Assembly: GCA_016647705.1 (NCBI GenBank)
Contig: CM028335.1
Coordinates: forward strand, 21,182,905-21,246,904
DNA: 64,000 nt
From: Eucommia ulmoides
Taxonomy: Eukaryota > Streptophyta > Magnoliopsida > Garryales > Eucommiaceae
Reading direction: 5' to 3'
The position numbers and the translations under genes were made by a program. Shown here piece by piece: positions 22,591-35,016 of the stretch (position 1 is the stretch's first letter; the number at the start of each line of letters is the position of its first letter). The notes beneath the pieces were generated by a model. That model worked only from the letters and a program-made list of their open reading frames with translations, had not been told where the DNA came from and did no database searches.

Positions 22591-25500
22591 ATACAATCCT
22601 GGATTTGTGTTGGACTGATCTGATAGTGTCGAGTTGTTGCGTACTTTTCCAATAATTTTGTATGTGACCAATCGAGGGTTTTTCTCTTTTCAATTCTCTG
22701 ACTATTCTTTTCAAATTTTCCATCTCATTAACCCAAGTAGGTGATGGTCCATTTTCTTCTTCTTTGCTTTTTGGTTCGGTCTCCGAGGTTGCTTGGTTGG
22801 CATTTTGATCACTCGAAGGAATGAAAACCTTCTCGGGGTAGGAAAAAAATCTACGACGATGGGTAAGTTGGTTCTTCAAGTGAGACTTGGAATGCAAGTC
22901 TTTGGGAAGGGTACGACAGTACACCAAAGAGAATGGATGAGGCCCCATCTGAGCGGGGATCGACTTTTGAAGTAGCAGATGTTTAGCCCCAGAGTTAGGA
23001 GACAAATTCCCGTTTGGATTTTTTGTGTTAGGCGGAGCTTTAGGAGTCCCACTTAGCGGAGAGACGGATGCCTCTTGAACCTGCTAAGTTATATCTTTGA
23101 CTATTTCCATCAATTGGTTGATGATTTCTTGCATGTAGTCAATTAGTTGATGGTTTCTTGCATGTAGGCCATTTTGTTGATTTGAAAATATTCGACATTA
23201 TCCTCGAAAGCCACCTCAGGGACGATTCGGGCATGACTGTGAGTGAGGATTGGACTTTGGGGTGGAAGAACAGGAGTCACTTTTCTAGGACTAATTTTTC
23301 TTCAAAATCATTTAAACCAAGTTTGTTATTTTACATGAATCTAAGGTACCCTTCGACCCATTCATGTTCGAAGTTTCCAATTCCGAGGTTGATCATTTAG
23401 ACAAACACAATTATTTGGTAAAAAAATTTCCATTAGTCTCAAGAGACTTGACAATATTTTACAACCCTATCGAATGACTTGAGATTTATTATAACTTGGA
23501 ACATTACAACATAAAATGAGATGATAAAGTACAAGTTCTTGAAATGGTATTACAGACTCGATGGTAATTATTTTGAGACTTATGAAAATTATTTCGTCAC
23601 TTGATTCTTTTCCAATATTGGAAACCTTAAACTTATTTGGTTCAAAAACTCCATAAAACATCAGTAATCCAATCAAAGTATATAAATTCCTCTTCCATAT
23701 CCTACATTATAATGTCCTATAAGGGTTTGGGAAACACCTAGACCTAGGATTACTATAAGAGGCTCATGACTTTCAACTAATGCATCCTATAATGGCATTG
23801 GTTCCTAGAACTTCAAAACTCCAGCATCCCAAGAGAACATCTATTATTGGTTGATGATCCAAGGAAGATGAGTTTCAAAATCAATCCTGCTGGATAAACC
23901 ACACGGTCTACCATCTACTATCGACCTCTTTCTAATCCTACAGAGTTTGTCATTCGGGACAAATGTGGATGCAATGTAATTGTGCTCGTGTATTGGAAGA
24001 GTGTATAATATAAAAATAATATAAGAAATAGGAAACAAATATATGTACAAGAAAGAAATATATGAAAGGAAAAAGTAGACATATGTATCTTAAGAGAAAA
24101 ACAAAACCTAACCAGACATACACACTTATTTACAAATTAGGCAATAAGAGAAAACAAAATAAAATAAAACACTCGGGTTTAGATTACTTGGACTTATGTG
24201 AATATTATAGGCTTGACCCTCTAAAATAACATCTTTAGTAGAGTCATCAGCTGACGCACATCGGATTTTTTAAGAAATAATAAAAAGAAAGAAATAAAGA
24301 AAAAGACATTGATTTTTAAGAAAAGAAAGTGTAAATCATTTTCGAAAAAATAGTAAAGAGATAAGAGAGGTGTTCTTTAAAAGCGTTGGTTTTCTGATAA
24401 ATGGTATGTTAGGTTACTGGATTTTTACTTAGTGCTGAATTTAAATGGTATGTTAGGTTACTAGATTTTTACAAAATAATAAAAAAGGCTTAAGTAATAT
24501 TTTGACTTCAAAAACACGATCTGACCAGATATTCATTTTAAATGGATTTGAGGGTCAGTTACGCTTGGGGACTGTGTTAGAACCCTGAGATGCCCGTTCA
24601 AAAATGGTATCTTATCCAATTAAGTCCAAATAAAATTTAAGTCCAAATGTTTCATTTGATTTTAAAATCTTTTCTCGAAAAATCTTTTTGGTGTTTTTGG
24701 AAATAAAACAGGACAAGTTTTTGGTATTTTTAGAAATGTCTCCCCCCTAGTACGATCACTTATCAAATATTGATGATTTAACATGGATGATTCCTAGATT
24801 TTTTATTTTTTTAAAGAAAGTACTGGAAAGTAAAATGCAGAAAAACGCAGAAAAAGAAAGCAAAATGTAAAAAAGTAAAAGCGCAAAAAGATACAGAATA
24901 GGAAAGTAAAATGCGAAAAAGTACAAACGCAAAAAGACGCAGAACATGAAAGTAAATACATAAAGTAAAAAATAGGAAAAAGCATAGAACTGAAAAGTAA
25001 AAGCGTAGAAAGGCATGAAATAGGAAACTAAATACAAAAAAGTAAAGTACTAGAAAGTAAAGATTGGAGAAGTAAACTAACTTTAATTTTTTTTAAATGT
25101 TTCTTGGAACGTCCTCTTAAATTTTTTATGTCTTTTATTTCGAGCAGATTAGACCAAAAGTAAAAGTGTGTCTAAGAGAGTATCAGAAGAACTTATCTTG
25201 GTTTTGTAAAGTTCCTTCCTCTCTTTTATTTCTTCTTCTTCTTCTTCTCCTTTTTTTTTTCTCTTCTTTTTTTGTTTTTCATTTTCGAAGATAGAAAATA
25301 GGGGGGAGTAAGGATGGTAAGAAAGGGGTATTGAGAGTGTATGAGAGTGTGTCAAGGTAAGAGCTTTCAAGTGTGTCAACCCTTTGCGGATATTTAGAGA
25401 GAGAAGGGGACTTTAGAAGGATTTTCCAAAGAAATCACAAAGAATTGGGTCGTCTCCTTTTGGGAAGGGGAGGCTTCTTGTTATACCTAGTCTCCCCATG

Positions 25501-25749
25501 TCTATGCATCTACAGATGCATAGACAATATGATGGGGGATGTCAAACCTTATTGCGTAATCTTTAAATTTTAGGCCTCTCTATTTTTGGTATTTTGTGTG
25601 GAACCGTGAAAATCCACTCCATTAAGTCATACCACTTTGGGAAAGTAGCTAAGGATCATCTCGAAACTCCTTCCTCCACTCCCAAAGTAGATCAAGGCCT
25701 TGTCCTATTCCAAATAGGTGGGGAAGATGTAATTTGGGTGCTAGTAGCA
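22575..25749 (-). mobile_element. Ty3/gypsy fragment, 5' LTR and gag, nested in the MULE
   Basis: Gag-like sequence on the minus strand occupies about 23330-22575. One part reads MQETINQLIDYMQ; further down it reads WVNEMENLKRIVRELKREK, the coiled-coil type of plant gypsy gag. A possible LTR lies at 25749-24574 in the same orientation. Its interior holds a long purine-rich run (24820-25080, AAAGTAAAATGCAGAAAAA words) and its end is followed by CAGTCCCCAAGCGTAACTG, a plausible leader. The 3' half is absent. A broken fossil with several disruptions. The LTR limits are inferred and no target duplication was found. Confidence 0.6.
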
Positions 25750-26252
25750 CTGTTATTTAATTAAATGCAATATTTTTCCCTTAAATTTATTTGAGAAACA
25801 TGTAATTGAAATATCCAATATATAATTGGAACACTAATTTGAGAAAAAGAAATGAAATTGATGGTTAATTTGACAAAATTAGCATTTTAACAAAATTTTG
25901 GGGTCAAAAAAAAATTTTTGTGCAAAATACATTATTTATTGAAATTGATACTTTGAGACTGAAATTAATCAATTGGTAAGTGATATACTCTTGCCAACCA
26001 TTTCCCGTAACCCATTTGGAGTTCTGATTTTTTCTTTTTCTTAAAACATTTTTTTTATCATTTTTTTTTCTTTTATTCTTCATTCTTTATGCCACGTGTT
26101 TAGGCGAGACAATATGCAGTGTGCACAACGCTTGAGTTGTTGTGGACGACGGATGGCGGAGCAGAGAAGGGGTCGCTAGAGTGTCTACAAAGCGAGGAGG
26201 GGCAACCATCTTTAACTTTGTGTGTGAGTTTGAGAGGTGGTTGGGGGAGTGG

Positions 26253-26300
26253 GGTGTGTGTGTGTGTGTGTGTGTGTGAGAGTGAGAGAGAGAGAGAGAG
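26253..26300. repeat. (GT)n(GA)n microsatellite
   Basis: About 13 GT followed by about 10 GA dinucleotides inside the right arm of the MULE. Confidence 0.95.
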
Positions 26301-26721
26301 AAAAAAAGAGGTGTTTGAATATTAAGGGTGTACATTTAGTAAGTAGGGTAAATTTTACTTTATTTTTTTGTTAGGGGGTATAATTGGAATATAAGGTGTT
26401 TATATTCACCACCCAAGTTTAATTAATTATTTTTTGGGGTGTACATTTAATAATTTTGTATAAATAACAAAAAAAAAAAAAAAGATATATGAATTACCCT
26501 ATGACATTAAGAGAAAAAAATACGGAAAATCAGAAATCCACGAACTACTGCTCAATTAACTAATTTCATCTTATATTTTTTTTTAAAAAAAATTAATTTA
26601 AGTGAATTAAAATGAAATTACAACTTAAAAGACTAGAGGTATCATCTTCACAATCTTCGATATCCATTTAAATACCCATCACATACTTGAGGGCCAAAAG
26701 TTCATTTTTCCCAATAAAATT

Positions 26722-27014
26722 CAACAATCATAAATCAAACCAAAAGGGGTAATTATGGATATTCATCTTAAAATACATTGACATCATCACATTTTTAGGT
26801 CTTGGAGGGAGATTACTAATTTTAATAGGGGTCAATTTGGTATTATCCCAAAACTCAGGTGGCACAAATGATATTATCCCTATCTGGAGTCTTCCACAAA
26901 TGCAAAACAACTTCAAATGATACAAATGAGCACTTCAACAATCAAAAAAACAAGGCCACAAAGTTAAGTAGATAAAGTAAATAAACCTTAAAAAACAAAA
27001 AAGAAACAGGATTC
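26722..27014 (+). promoter_or_regulatory. CRR6 upstream region, 294 bp from the MULE end
   Basis: The only sequence between the MULE target duplication and the CRR6 ATG. It must hold the 5' untranslated region and the core promoter, unless transcription starts inside the MULE arm. No clear TATA box is seen. Confidence 0.5.
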
Positions 27015-30000
27015 ATGGCCATGGCAGCCATGAACAAACTTTCACCAATTTCTTCTTATTCCTCTTCACCGAAACAGAGAATTCCTTGTCTGAATTCTTC
27101 AAAATTACCCTTTGCAGATTCTTGGCCTTCTTCTCCTTCTCCTTCTCTTCTTCTTCCACTGCCCTCCATTGGAGAAAAGGGTAATTTTGCAGCCTCTGTG
27201 GCTTTCAATCCTTCTGGGAATTTCGACATGTCAATCCTCGAGGAAGAAGATGGTAAGAACTACCCCATTTGTTTCTTGGTTTTTGTTTTTTGATAAAATT
27301 CATTTTATACCCCTTAAGTTTGAAAATTGTTTTTAAGACACTCAATTTAAAAAAGAAAACGCGGTGGGTTTCAATCGGAATTGGACAATTCAATTGGGAG
27401 TGTTGGACACGATTTCCAAGTTTTAAGGTACAATGTTAACGTATATAAATGGGTTTTAGCCCACTAGGTTAAACCAAGTCCTAATTTTACTAAGAAGATC
27501 CTAATTAGTCTCACTATATAAACTTTTTGTATAACTTTGTAAATTATATATTTTGGACATTAATGGCTGTATTTCATACACATTTTCACATGTAGTATTT
27601 TGTGGCTTATCCTCTAAAATTTTTAAATCGTTCAAATTTGGTCCTTGATATGATTCACACAATGTCACTTCCATTGATTGATCTTGCATAAATTAGGCAA
27701 TCAGGAGTAAAATCAAGACAATATTACAATTTTAGAGACTCAATTGAACATTTTAAAACATTAAGGACCAAATCGACACTGATTCCGATAGTTTAATTTT
27801 TAACAAATTTGCCCTACAGATTCGCCTAAAGTTGAAGCACCATTGCCTCCAACAGAAGGGCGATATGAAGTAGTAATCGACAATGACATTATTAGTCGCC
27901 TTGATTTATCCCCATTTCACTCTGCTACTGGAATAACCTCTCCACTTTCAGGTAATCAAAGTTCTATCATCCTACAACTTTATTTTTTATTTTATTTTTC
28001 ACGGTAAAATGTGTTCGGTACAATTTTCGCGCACCACGACTAATCACCTACCGGGACGATCATAAAGGTGCACTCTCCCACATCAATCTTATACATTTAG
28101 AATTAAATTCAATATTTAATTGAATGAGTGTTTTTCAAAAGAGTCGAATTTTGATTGACAAAGAATAATTCTGTCCATGTGGTGTGCTTTTGTTAAACAC
28201 AATAATTGCATTGTGCATGTGCAAATCGGCAAGTCACATACGTTTCAATTAAGTTCTTGAAGTCTCAAAACGATTCCGATTTATTTCACGATTCTCTTAG
28301 TATATTTAACATGAGATAATAGATGAAATTTGAAAAAGTTAAAAACTTTAGGGACTTAATTGAAATAATTTTAAAAAATGGGATGCAATTGAAGCTAACC
28401 AAAATATTAAGGGCTAATTTTATAATTAAGACGGTATTTTTAGCAGTTTGGATATAATAGTTTTAAATTATTTAAATTTAGTCCCTGAGATATGTTTTTT
28501 TGTTAAATCCACTTACATAATTGAGCATGTGCAAGTCACATGTTTTATAATTGCAATTCGAAATTTCAATGTTATTACTTAGTAACTACATAAGACTTGC
28601 CGATGTTAACTTCTTTTGGCGCATTTAGCAGAAGTTGACTTCAAGGACGAAATTAGAATAATTTGAAGTATTTTTGGACCTAATTGAAAAAATTAAAACA
28701 TCAGAGCTGAAATAGAAACAAACCTCAGATATTAAGGACTAATGGTATAATTAACTCGGTAAATTCTGCGAGATTTCCATGCAAGTAAAAGAGTCTGTCG
28801 AATAGTAAACTCTCAAATTGTATTACAAATTTTGCAGAGAGGTTCTCCCGGAGAGTACTTTAAGAATTAAATCTAGAATTTAATCATGAATGCACCAGGT
28901 TGATTTGGGGGAGTGTGTTATTAAGATTGTCCGACAAGTTAATTTGTCAATGTGCGCGTAAGTTAGTCCGGACACACTTTGTTTTTTCAAAAAAAAATAA
29001 AATTGAACTTGTTTAGCTGATTGCTGGTGGTGCAGTGGAGCCTAAGGAGTTTTTGGAAAGAACAATTGGATTCACAATTAACTATACAAGAGAAGATAAG
29101 CATGATCCAAGGGAACTATGTGAATTCCCTGATATCAGGCTATGGTTTCTGAGACTTGATGCCACTTACCCTTGGCTTCCCGTCCTCCTCGATTGGCGGG
29201 CCGGCGAACTTGCCCGCTATGCCGCCATGCTGGTTCCTCATCAGGTAAAATACTCGTTTTTATTTTTTAGTCTTTCAAATGAATTTTTACTCCTCCGGTC
29301 GGTATCAATTAAAGTTACAATTTAAATTTGATATATTAGTTAAAATATTGATATGAAATAAGTTGAAAAGAAAATAAAAATAAAACTTACACTATAAAAG
29401 GATATAAAATAAATAAATAGACGACTGTATAATAAAATCAAGAGTTAAGTTTTCAACATGACTCACTATTACATATAAAAGTGCAATTTTTTTTAAATAA
29501 ATAAATGTTTTTCTTCTAACTTTTAGTGACTATGACATTGTTGTCAACCCCTGGTTAGAACTGATTTTTTTATTAGTTATAAAAATGGATTAGACAATTA
29601 ATTAGTCCTTTAAGTTTGGGGTGGTATCAAATAGGTCCCTAATATTTTAATTTTTCCAATTAAGTTCCTAAATTTGTAAAATTGTTAAAAAAAAAACTAC
29701 TCCCCCTCACAAACTTCTTTTAAAAATCGTTGAGTAAACTAAAAAAGTCATGTACAAATCACACTTGATATTTTCAAGAATTAAAGGAATTTTGGCAATA
29801 TTTTCAATAAAATGGTTTGTAATTTGTGTTTGGCAGATGAGCATGAGAATGGGGGTGGTGTTCAACCCAGAGGCACTAGAACTGTTCATAATGAAGAAGG
29901 TGTTCGTGGTGTATTCATGGTTGAAGGAAAATGATGTTCCAATGCCCAGATTGAAGACCAAAGACATGGCCAGAATGCTTGGTTTTGGAATTGGGGATGA

Positions 30001-30049
30001 GCTATTTGACACGATTGATCACAACCCCCTTAATACTCCTCTATCGTAA
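27015..30049 (+). CDS. CRR6: Chlororespiratory reduction 6 (CRR6), chloroplast NDH assembly factor
   Basis: Exons 27015-27252, 27820-27951, 29036-29244 and 29837-30049 join in phase to 792 bp, 263 residues. All introns are GT-AG. The first 55-60 residues are rich in Ser and Pro with little acid, as in a transit peptide (start MAMAAMNKLSPISSYSS). Then come VAFNPSGNFDMSILEEEDD, LPPTEGRYEVVIDNDIISRL and LERTIGFTINYTRED. The best conserved stretches are FPDIRLWFLRLDATYPWLPV, LDWRAGELARYAAMLVPHQ, MGVVFNPEALELFIMKKVFV and MARMLGFGIGDELFDTID. This is the CRR6 (formerly DUF1817) family, known in Arabidopsis for a stromal role in assembling subcomplex A of the chloroplast NDH complex. The frame is intact. 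Transposons flank it closely on both sides. Confidence 0.88.
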
Positions 30050-30235
30050 ATAAATTTCCAAATATGATAATTTTGTACGAGTAAAAAAAAATGAATCATT
30101 TTTTATGCATGCATATAGCTCTGAGTATGACCTAGAGTTTTTTTCTTGCATGTTTTGTATTTTAAATGGTCTCTTGATTCTATCTATTGTTGATTAATTT
30201 CATATATATATTGAAGGTTATCAATATTGTCTTTT

Positions 30236-31358
30236 TGTTGAAGCCTAAAATATGAGTTGTCATCACCATTAATGCTCTTATTAAATGTTTTTATATTATG
30301 TCAAAGTGGTTGACTAAGAGCATGTTTGATAACTACTTAAAAATAAGTGCTGAAAATTTAAGTACTTAATTTTAAGTGCTGAAATTTTAAGTGTTGAAAA
30401 TATTAGAAGATTGTTTGATAAAATTGTACTGAAAATTTAAGTGCTGAATTTTTATTTTTTTTGTTTGATATGTACAAAATTTGTATGCTAAAAATTGTTT
30501 AATTTACATAATTACTTTTGAATTAAGATAATATGGAAAGAAATAATTGAGACCAAAACAATAAAAGCAAGGCTCCATTTTTTTTTAAAAAAAATTATAT
30601 TAAAATTAAAAGTAAAAATTAACCCAAAAATATATAATATTATGTATTTTTTATGCAGTTTGATTGCTTAAATTAAATTATAAAAATAATTTAAATATAA
30701 AATAAAATTAAAACCCTAAAATAATTCAAAGTTAATTCAATTCTTATTAAACCTAATCCTAATTAAACCCTTATAGGGGATTAAGGGTAAAATAGTCAAA
30801 ACATAATTTTTTTTAAGTGGAAAATAATGGAATGCATTAAACAAAATGAAATAAGTGGAGGGGTCTTAACTTAATTTTTTACTCACATTTTGACTTAATT
30901 TTTAAGTTAACTTAATTAATTAAGTGATACTAATTCCATTTATCAAACAAACTTAATTAATTAAATACTTAATATAATTAGTTTTAAGCACTTATTTTTT
31001 TTATCAAACATGCCCTAACTTTATTAATGAGATGGAAAAATTAGCTCCCTCTTTAATGAGGTAGTTGGTTAGTCTCATTAATATCGTGGTTGATTGATGA
31101 ATTTCTCTCCTATAAATAAAAGGTTGAGTGGTAGTGGTGAAATACAATGTATTAATTGAAGTGAAGTAAGAAATAATATTCTCATTTGTATATCATTCCT
31201 TGTAAATAATAGTATGTAATTTATTCTTGTGATGTGGATTAAACTTACGTCGAACCATGTTAATTTCATGTGTCATTTCTCTCATTATTCGTAAATCTTT
31301 AGTGTTCTTTCATTTTAAATTATTGTTATGTTGTTAGAAGTCAGTTCGATCCCCAACA
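30236..31358 (+). repeat. 5' LTR of the copia element, split by a MITE
   Basis: Begins TGTTGAAGCC and ends TCCCCAACA. Without the MITE at 30318-31015 and one copy of its 3-bp duplication it is 422 bp, against 437 bp for the 3' LTR. Confidence 0.88.
30318..31015. mobile_element. Tourist-like (PIF/Harbinger) MITE in the 5' LTR
   Basis: The left end GAGCATGTTTGATAA faces a right end whose complement is GGGCATGTTTGATAA. Both are followed within 25 bp by AATAAGTGCTKA. A 3-bp TAA target duplication flanks it (30315-30317 and 31016-31018), and the 3' LTR shows the empty site TTGACTAATC. 698 bp with no transposase. It inserted after the copia element. Confidence 0.88.
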
Positions 31359-34300
31359 ACTGATATCAAAGTTTAGGCTCTAACTCTCTCAACATAACAA
31401 TGGGCAATGGCAAGTTTGTGGTTGACAAGTTCAGTGGTTATAATTTCTCCCTTTGGAGGATGCAGATAGAAGATTATTTCTATCAAAAAGGTCAATGGAA
31501 ATTGTTGTGTGAAAAGATAAAGAAACCTAAAAAGATTACAGAAGACGATTGAAACATTCTTAATCTCAAGGCTCTGGGAATGGTTCAACTTATATTGTCA
31601 AGCATATTGTTAAGTAGCATAAAAAAAGAGAAGGCAACGAATGAGTTGATTGATGCTCTTGAGAGCATGTACGAGACTCCCACAATGTAGAACAAACTAT
31701 ACACTCTCTGAAAACTCTTCAAGATGAAGAAGGAAGAGCGTGATGATGTTTCAGAATACATCAGTCATGTTCGTGAAATTTTCGATCAGTTGGAGACGGT
31801 AGAAATAATATTCGCATAAGAAATTAAAGCCATGCTCCTTCTCTTATCTCTTCCCGATAGTTAGCACAACTTAGTTGTATCTATCACCAGTGGAGTTGGT
31901 CGTACTAATTTGGCAGAAAACGAGGTAATTACTTGGACTATCAGTGAGAAAACTCGAAAGAAAGACTTAGGCCAGAGTTCTAGGGCGGTATTAAAGGTTG
32001 AAGAGAGAGAAAGAATATAAATAAAATGTGGAAAAAACATGAGTCATTCCAAGTGCACGAAAGGACGATAAAAGTCAAAGGCGAAGAGTGCAAGGTGCCA
32101 GAATTATAGACAAAAATGGCAATGGTAGAGAAATTGCCCAAATCCATTGAAAAGACAAGAGTGTATTAACAAAGATACAATTTGTCTATCCGACGGTAAG
32201 TCTTTAGATGCACTTATAGTCTCTTATATACTCGCAATGATGTGTGTTAATTGATTATGGTGCGTCATTTTACGCCACTTCACGAATGGATATATTGAAC
32301 AACTATATCCCGAAAAACTTTGGTAGGGTTTACTTGGGGGATGATGAACCTTGCAACATCATTGGCAGGGGAGAAGTTTATATCACCCAAAGAGACGATT
32401 CTATTTTTAAGTTACGGTATGTTAGACATGTTCCCAGTCTAATTCGTAACCTAATCTCCATAAGACAGTTGTCGGAGGCAGGGGTGGTTACCACATTTAA
32501 TAGCGAATTTTGGAAGATGTCAAAAGGTACAGTGGTGCTCACTTGAGGGAAGAATGAGGGCACATTGCATATGACGTCTGGTTCTCATGGTGCTATTATG
32601 GTCGCATCTTCGAAAATAGATGCACACATATGGCATTTTCAACTTGGTCACATGAGTAAGAAGCGCATAAAGATACTCGTTTCTTGAGCAAGTTGAAAGG
32701 GTTGAAAGAAGTAATAGTGGGTTTCTATGAAAATTGAGTGATTGACAAGAAGAGAAAGGCAAGCTTCACCAAAACCACTGAAAAATCCTAAAACTGAACT
32801 ACTTGAGTTGGTCCACTTTGATGTTTAGGGATCAATGAAGGTTAGGTCTCTCGGTGGCCAACCAGAGCCATCAACCCCTTCATTGAGAAGATCAACCTAA
32901 GAAATCAGACCACCACAACGGTATTCTCCTTCTCTACATTATCTAATATTGACAGATAATGGTGAACCATCTTTCTATAAATAGGCTTTGCAAATAGAAG
33001 TACACGACAAATGGGAGCTAGCCATGAGAGACGAGATAGACTCCCTTTTGTCAAATCAAACTTGGGAGTTAATCAAACTTCCAATGAAAAAAAATACACT
33101 TCATAACAAATGGATTTATAGGTTTATGGAGCAATGGTACCAAGAGGTACAAGGCAAGATTGGTGGTAAAGGGCTTTGAGCAGAAAGCAAGAACTGATTA
33201 CTCCGAGATCTAGCTATGGTGCATGATCTACACCTAGAGAAGTTGGATGCAAACACTACATTTTTCTTGGTGATCTTGAAGAAGATATCTACATGCATCA
33301 ACCGTAGAGGCGTGTGGTTGACGGGAAAGAAGAATAGGTATGTAAGTCGAAGAAGGGATTGTATGGATTGAAACAAGCTACAAGACATTGGTATAAGAAG
33401 TTTGATAGTTTCATGAAGAACAATGACTTCCGCAAGTGCAATTCTGATCATTGTTGTTACTTCAACATAACAAAGGCTTCTTATTTGATTCTTCTGTTAT
33501 ATGTAGATGACATGTTAGTTGCAAAACCTAGATTGAAAGAGATCTCTAGTCTTAAAAAGAGATTGTCCAAGGAATTTACGATGAAGTATCTTCCCACGAT
33601 AAAATAGATCCTTGGAATGCGAATTCAAGGGGAGAAAAAGAAAAAGATCTTAAAATTGTCAAAGGTGGAATACATGGACAAAGTACTCAGGAGATTCAAC
33701 ATAGAAGATGCCAAACTGGTTGGTATACCTCTAAATGGGAATTTCACAATCTCTAAGGAACAATAATTAATAACAGATGAGGAACATGAAGAGCTGGCTA
33801 AAGTACCATATGATTCGGCCATCGCAAGCCTCATGTACACCATGATTTGTACGTATCCATACAATGCTCACGCAGTGGGAGTTGTGAGTAGATTTATAAG
33901 CAATCCCAAAAAATAGCATTGGAAGGTGATCGAGTGGATCTTTAGGTATCTTATCGGTATCAAATATTGGGTATTGTGATATAGGAGTGACACTATTATC
34001 TTGCAAAGATATGTTGATTCAGATCTTACAGGCGGTATCAATAGCAAGATAAGTACCACATGGTACATCTTTACCCTTGGTAGTGCTGCGATAAGTTGAA
34101 TATCTCGGCGGCAAAAGCTGGTGTCAATTTTAACAACTAAAGCAGAATATAGTGCAACTTTAGAAGCATGTAAGGAGATGGCGTGGCTCAATTACTTGAT
34201 GAAAGACTTGGGTAAAGCTCAGAAGGATCCTAAGCTGTATAGCGACAGTTAAAGTATTATACACTTGGCGAATAACTTTGCTTTCCATTAAAATACAAAG

Positions 34301-34579
34301 CACATCGACATTAAGTTCCACTTCATTCAGTCTTTATTGAAGGAAACCTCGATTGCACTTGAGAAGATCCATAATCTAGAAAATTCTACCAAAATATTGA
34401 TGAAGACGTTAGCAATTGACAAACTAAAGTAGTGTATAACCTCGGTTGGCCTCAAGTAGTAGCTTTGAGGAGGGCCACTAGAGGAATTACTGTGATAAAG
34501 AGAATTTCTCTAACAAATGGGAGTTGGAAATGGTAAATTTACATGCAATTATGTTTCGGCCTCCAAAGTGGGAGATTAT

Positions 34580-35016
34580 TGGGAGTTGGAGCCTAAAACA
34601 TGGGTTTCCATCACCATTAATGCTCTCATTAAATACTTTGACACTGTGCAAAAGTGATTGACTAATCTAATTAATGAGGTAGAAGAATTGACTTACTCAT
34701 TAATTACGTAGTTGTCTAATTTCATTAATGAGAAGGTTAGTTGATGAATTCCTCTCCTATAAATAGAGGGTTGAGTGGTAGTGTTGAAATGAAATGTGTC
34801 AATTGAAGTGAAGTGAGAAATAATAATCTTTTTTGCATATCCTTCCTTGTAAATCTCTCTTTCTCTCATTATAGTAATTTCTTCTTGTGGTGTGGATTAG
34901 ACTTACGTCAAACTACATTAACTTATTTTATTGTTTCTCTCATTATTCGTGAACCTTTGGTGTTTTTTCCTTTCAAATTATTGTTTTGTTGTTAGGAATC
35001 GATTCGATTCCCAACA
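34580..35016 (+). repeat. 3' LTR of the copia element
   Basis: Begins TGGGAGTTGGAGCCTAAAAC and ends TTCCCAACA, 437 bp. It matches the 5' LTR throughout apart from the MITE and a 4-bp gap near the start. A TATA-like CTATAAATAGAGG is at about 34759. Confidence 0.92.

Larger units (their letters stand above)
21150..26467 (+). mobile_element. Inner MULE nested between the arms of the outer one
   Basis: A second inverted pair starts with TATTTAATATTTTCTAAATG (21151) on the left and, in complement, TATACAAAATTATTAAATG on the right (ending at about 26467). Both continue into TACACC and later share CAATTATACCC and TTACTAAATGTACA words. The MULE transposase remnant lies inside this pair. A 9-bp duplication could not be fixed because the flanks are homopolymer-rich. 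The alternative is one MULE with long compound arms. Confidence 0.5.
20467..26712 (+). mobile_element. Mutator-like element with perfect 9-bp target duplication
   Basis: The left end GGGAAAACTACACTTTTTGG faces a right end whose complement is GGGAAAAATGAACTTTTGGC. Similarity of the arms continues for about 230 bp; both include TCAAGTAT, then GG(G)TATTTAAAT or a variant and, deeper, CTCTTAAT(A/G)TCATA. The flanks are identical: AATAAAATT at 20458-20466 and 26713-26721, the 9-bp duplication typical of Mutator. The 6246-bp span seems to be composite: a second inverted pair lies inside (21150-26467), carrying a broken transposase, and that pair contains a gypsy fragment. Its right end lies 294 bp upstream of the CRR6 start codon. 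Confidence 0.88.
30236..35016 (+). mobile_element. Ty1/copia LTR retrotransposon, old and broken
   Basis: Full-length layout with both LTRs (30236-31358 and 34580-35016), primer site TGATATCAAAGTTTAGGC just after the 5' LTR, and purine tract AAAGTGGGAGATTAT before the 3' LTR. In between lie gag (from 31400), a protease-like region (32244-32546), a short pre-integrase motif (about 32625-32680), reverse transcriptase (about 32985-33850, with LLLYVDDMLVAK) and RNase H (about 34030-34330, with TKAEYSA). That is the copia order. Most of the integrase core is missing and there are many disruptions (more than ten), so it is dead. A hand comparison of about 125 bp of the two LTRs gives roughly 18 differences, so it is several million years old. 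No clean target duplication is left. It begins 187 bp after the CRR6 stop. Confidence 0.92.

Noticed and set aside
24756-25037. Tyr/Phe-rich frame on the minus strand, resembling a membrane protein
   Set aside because: It comes from a purine-rich tandem tract (AAAGTAAAATGCAG words) inside a gypsy LTR-like region, so the composition is an artefact.
26087-26335. Frames over the (GT)n(GA)n microsatellite
   Set aside because: They translate to Thr-His and Ser-Leu repeats; simple-sequence artefact within the MULE arm.
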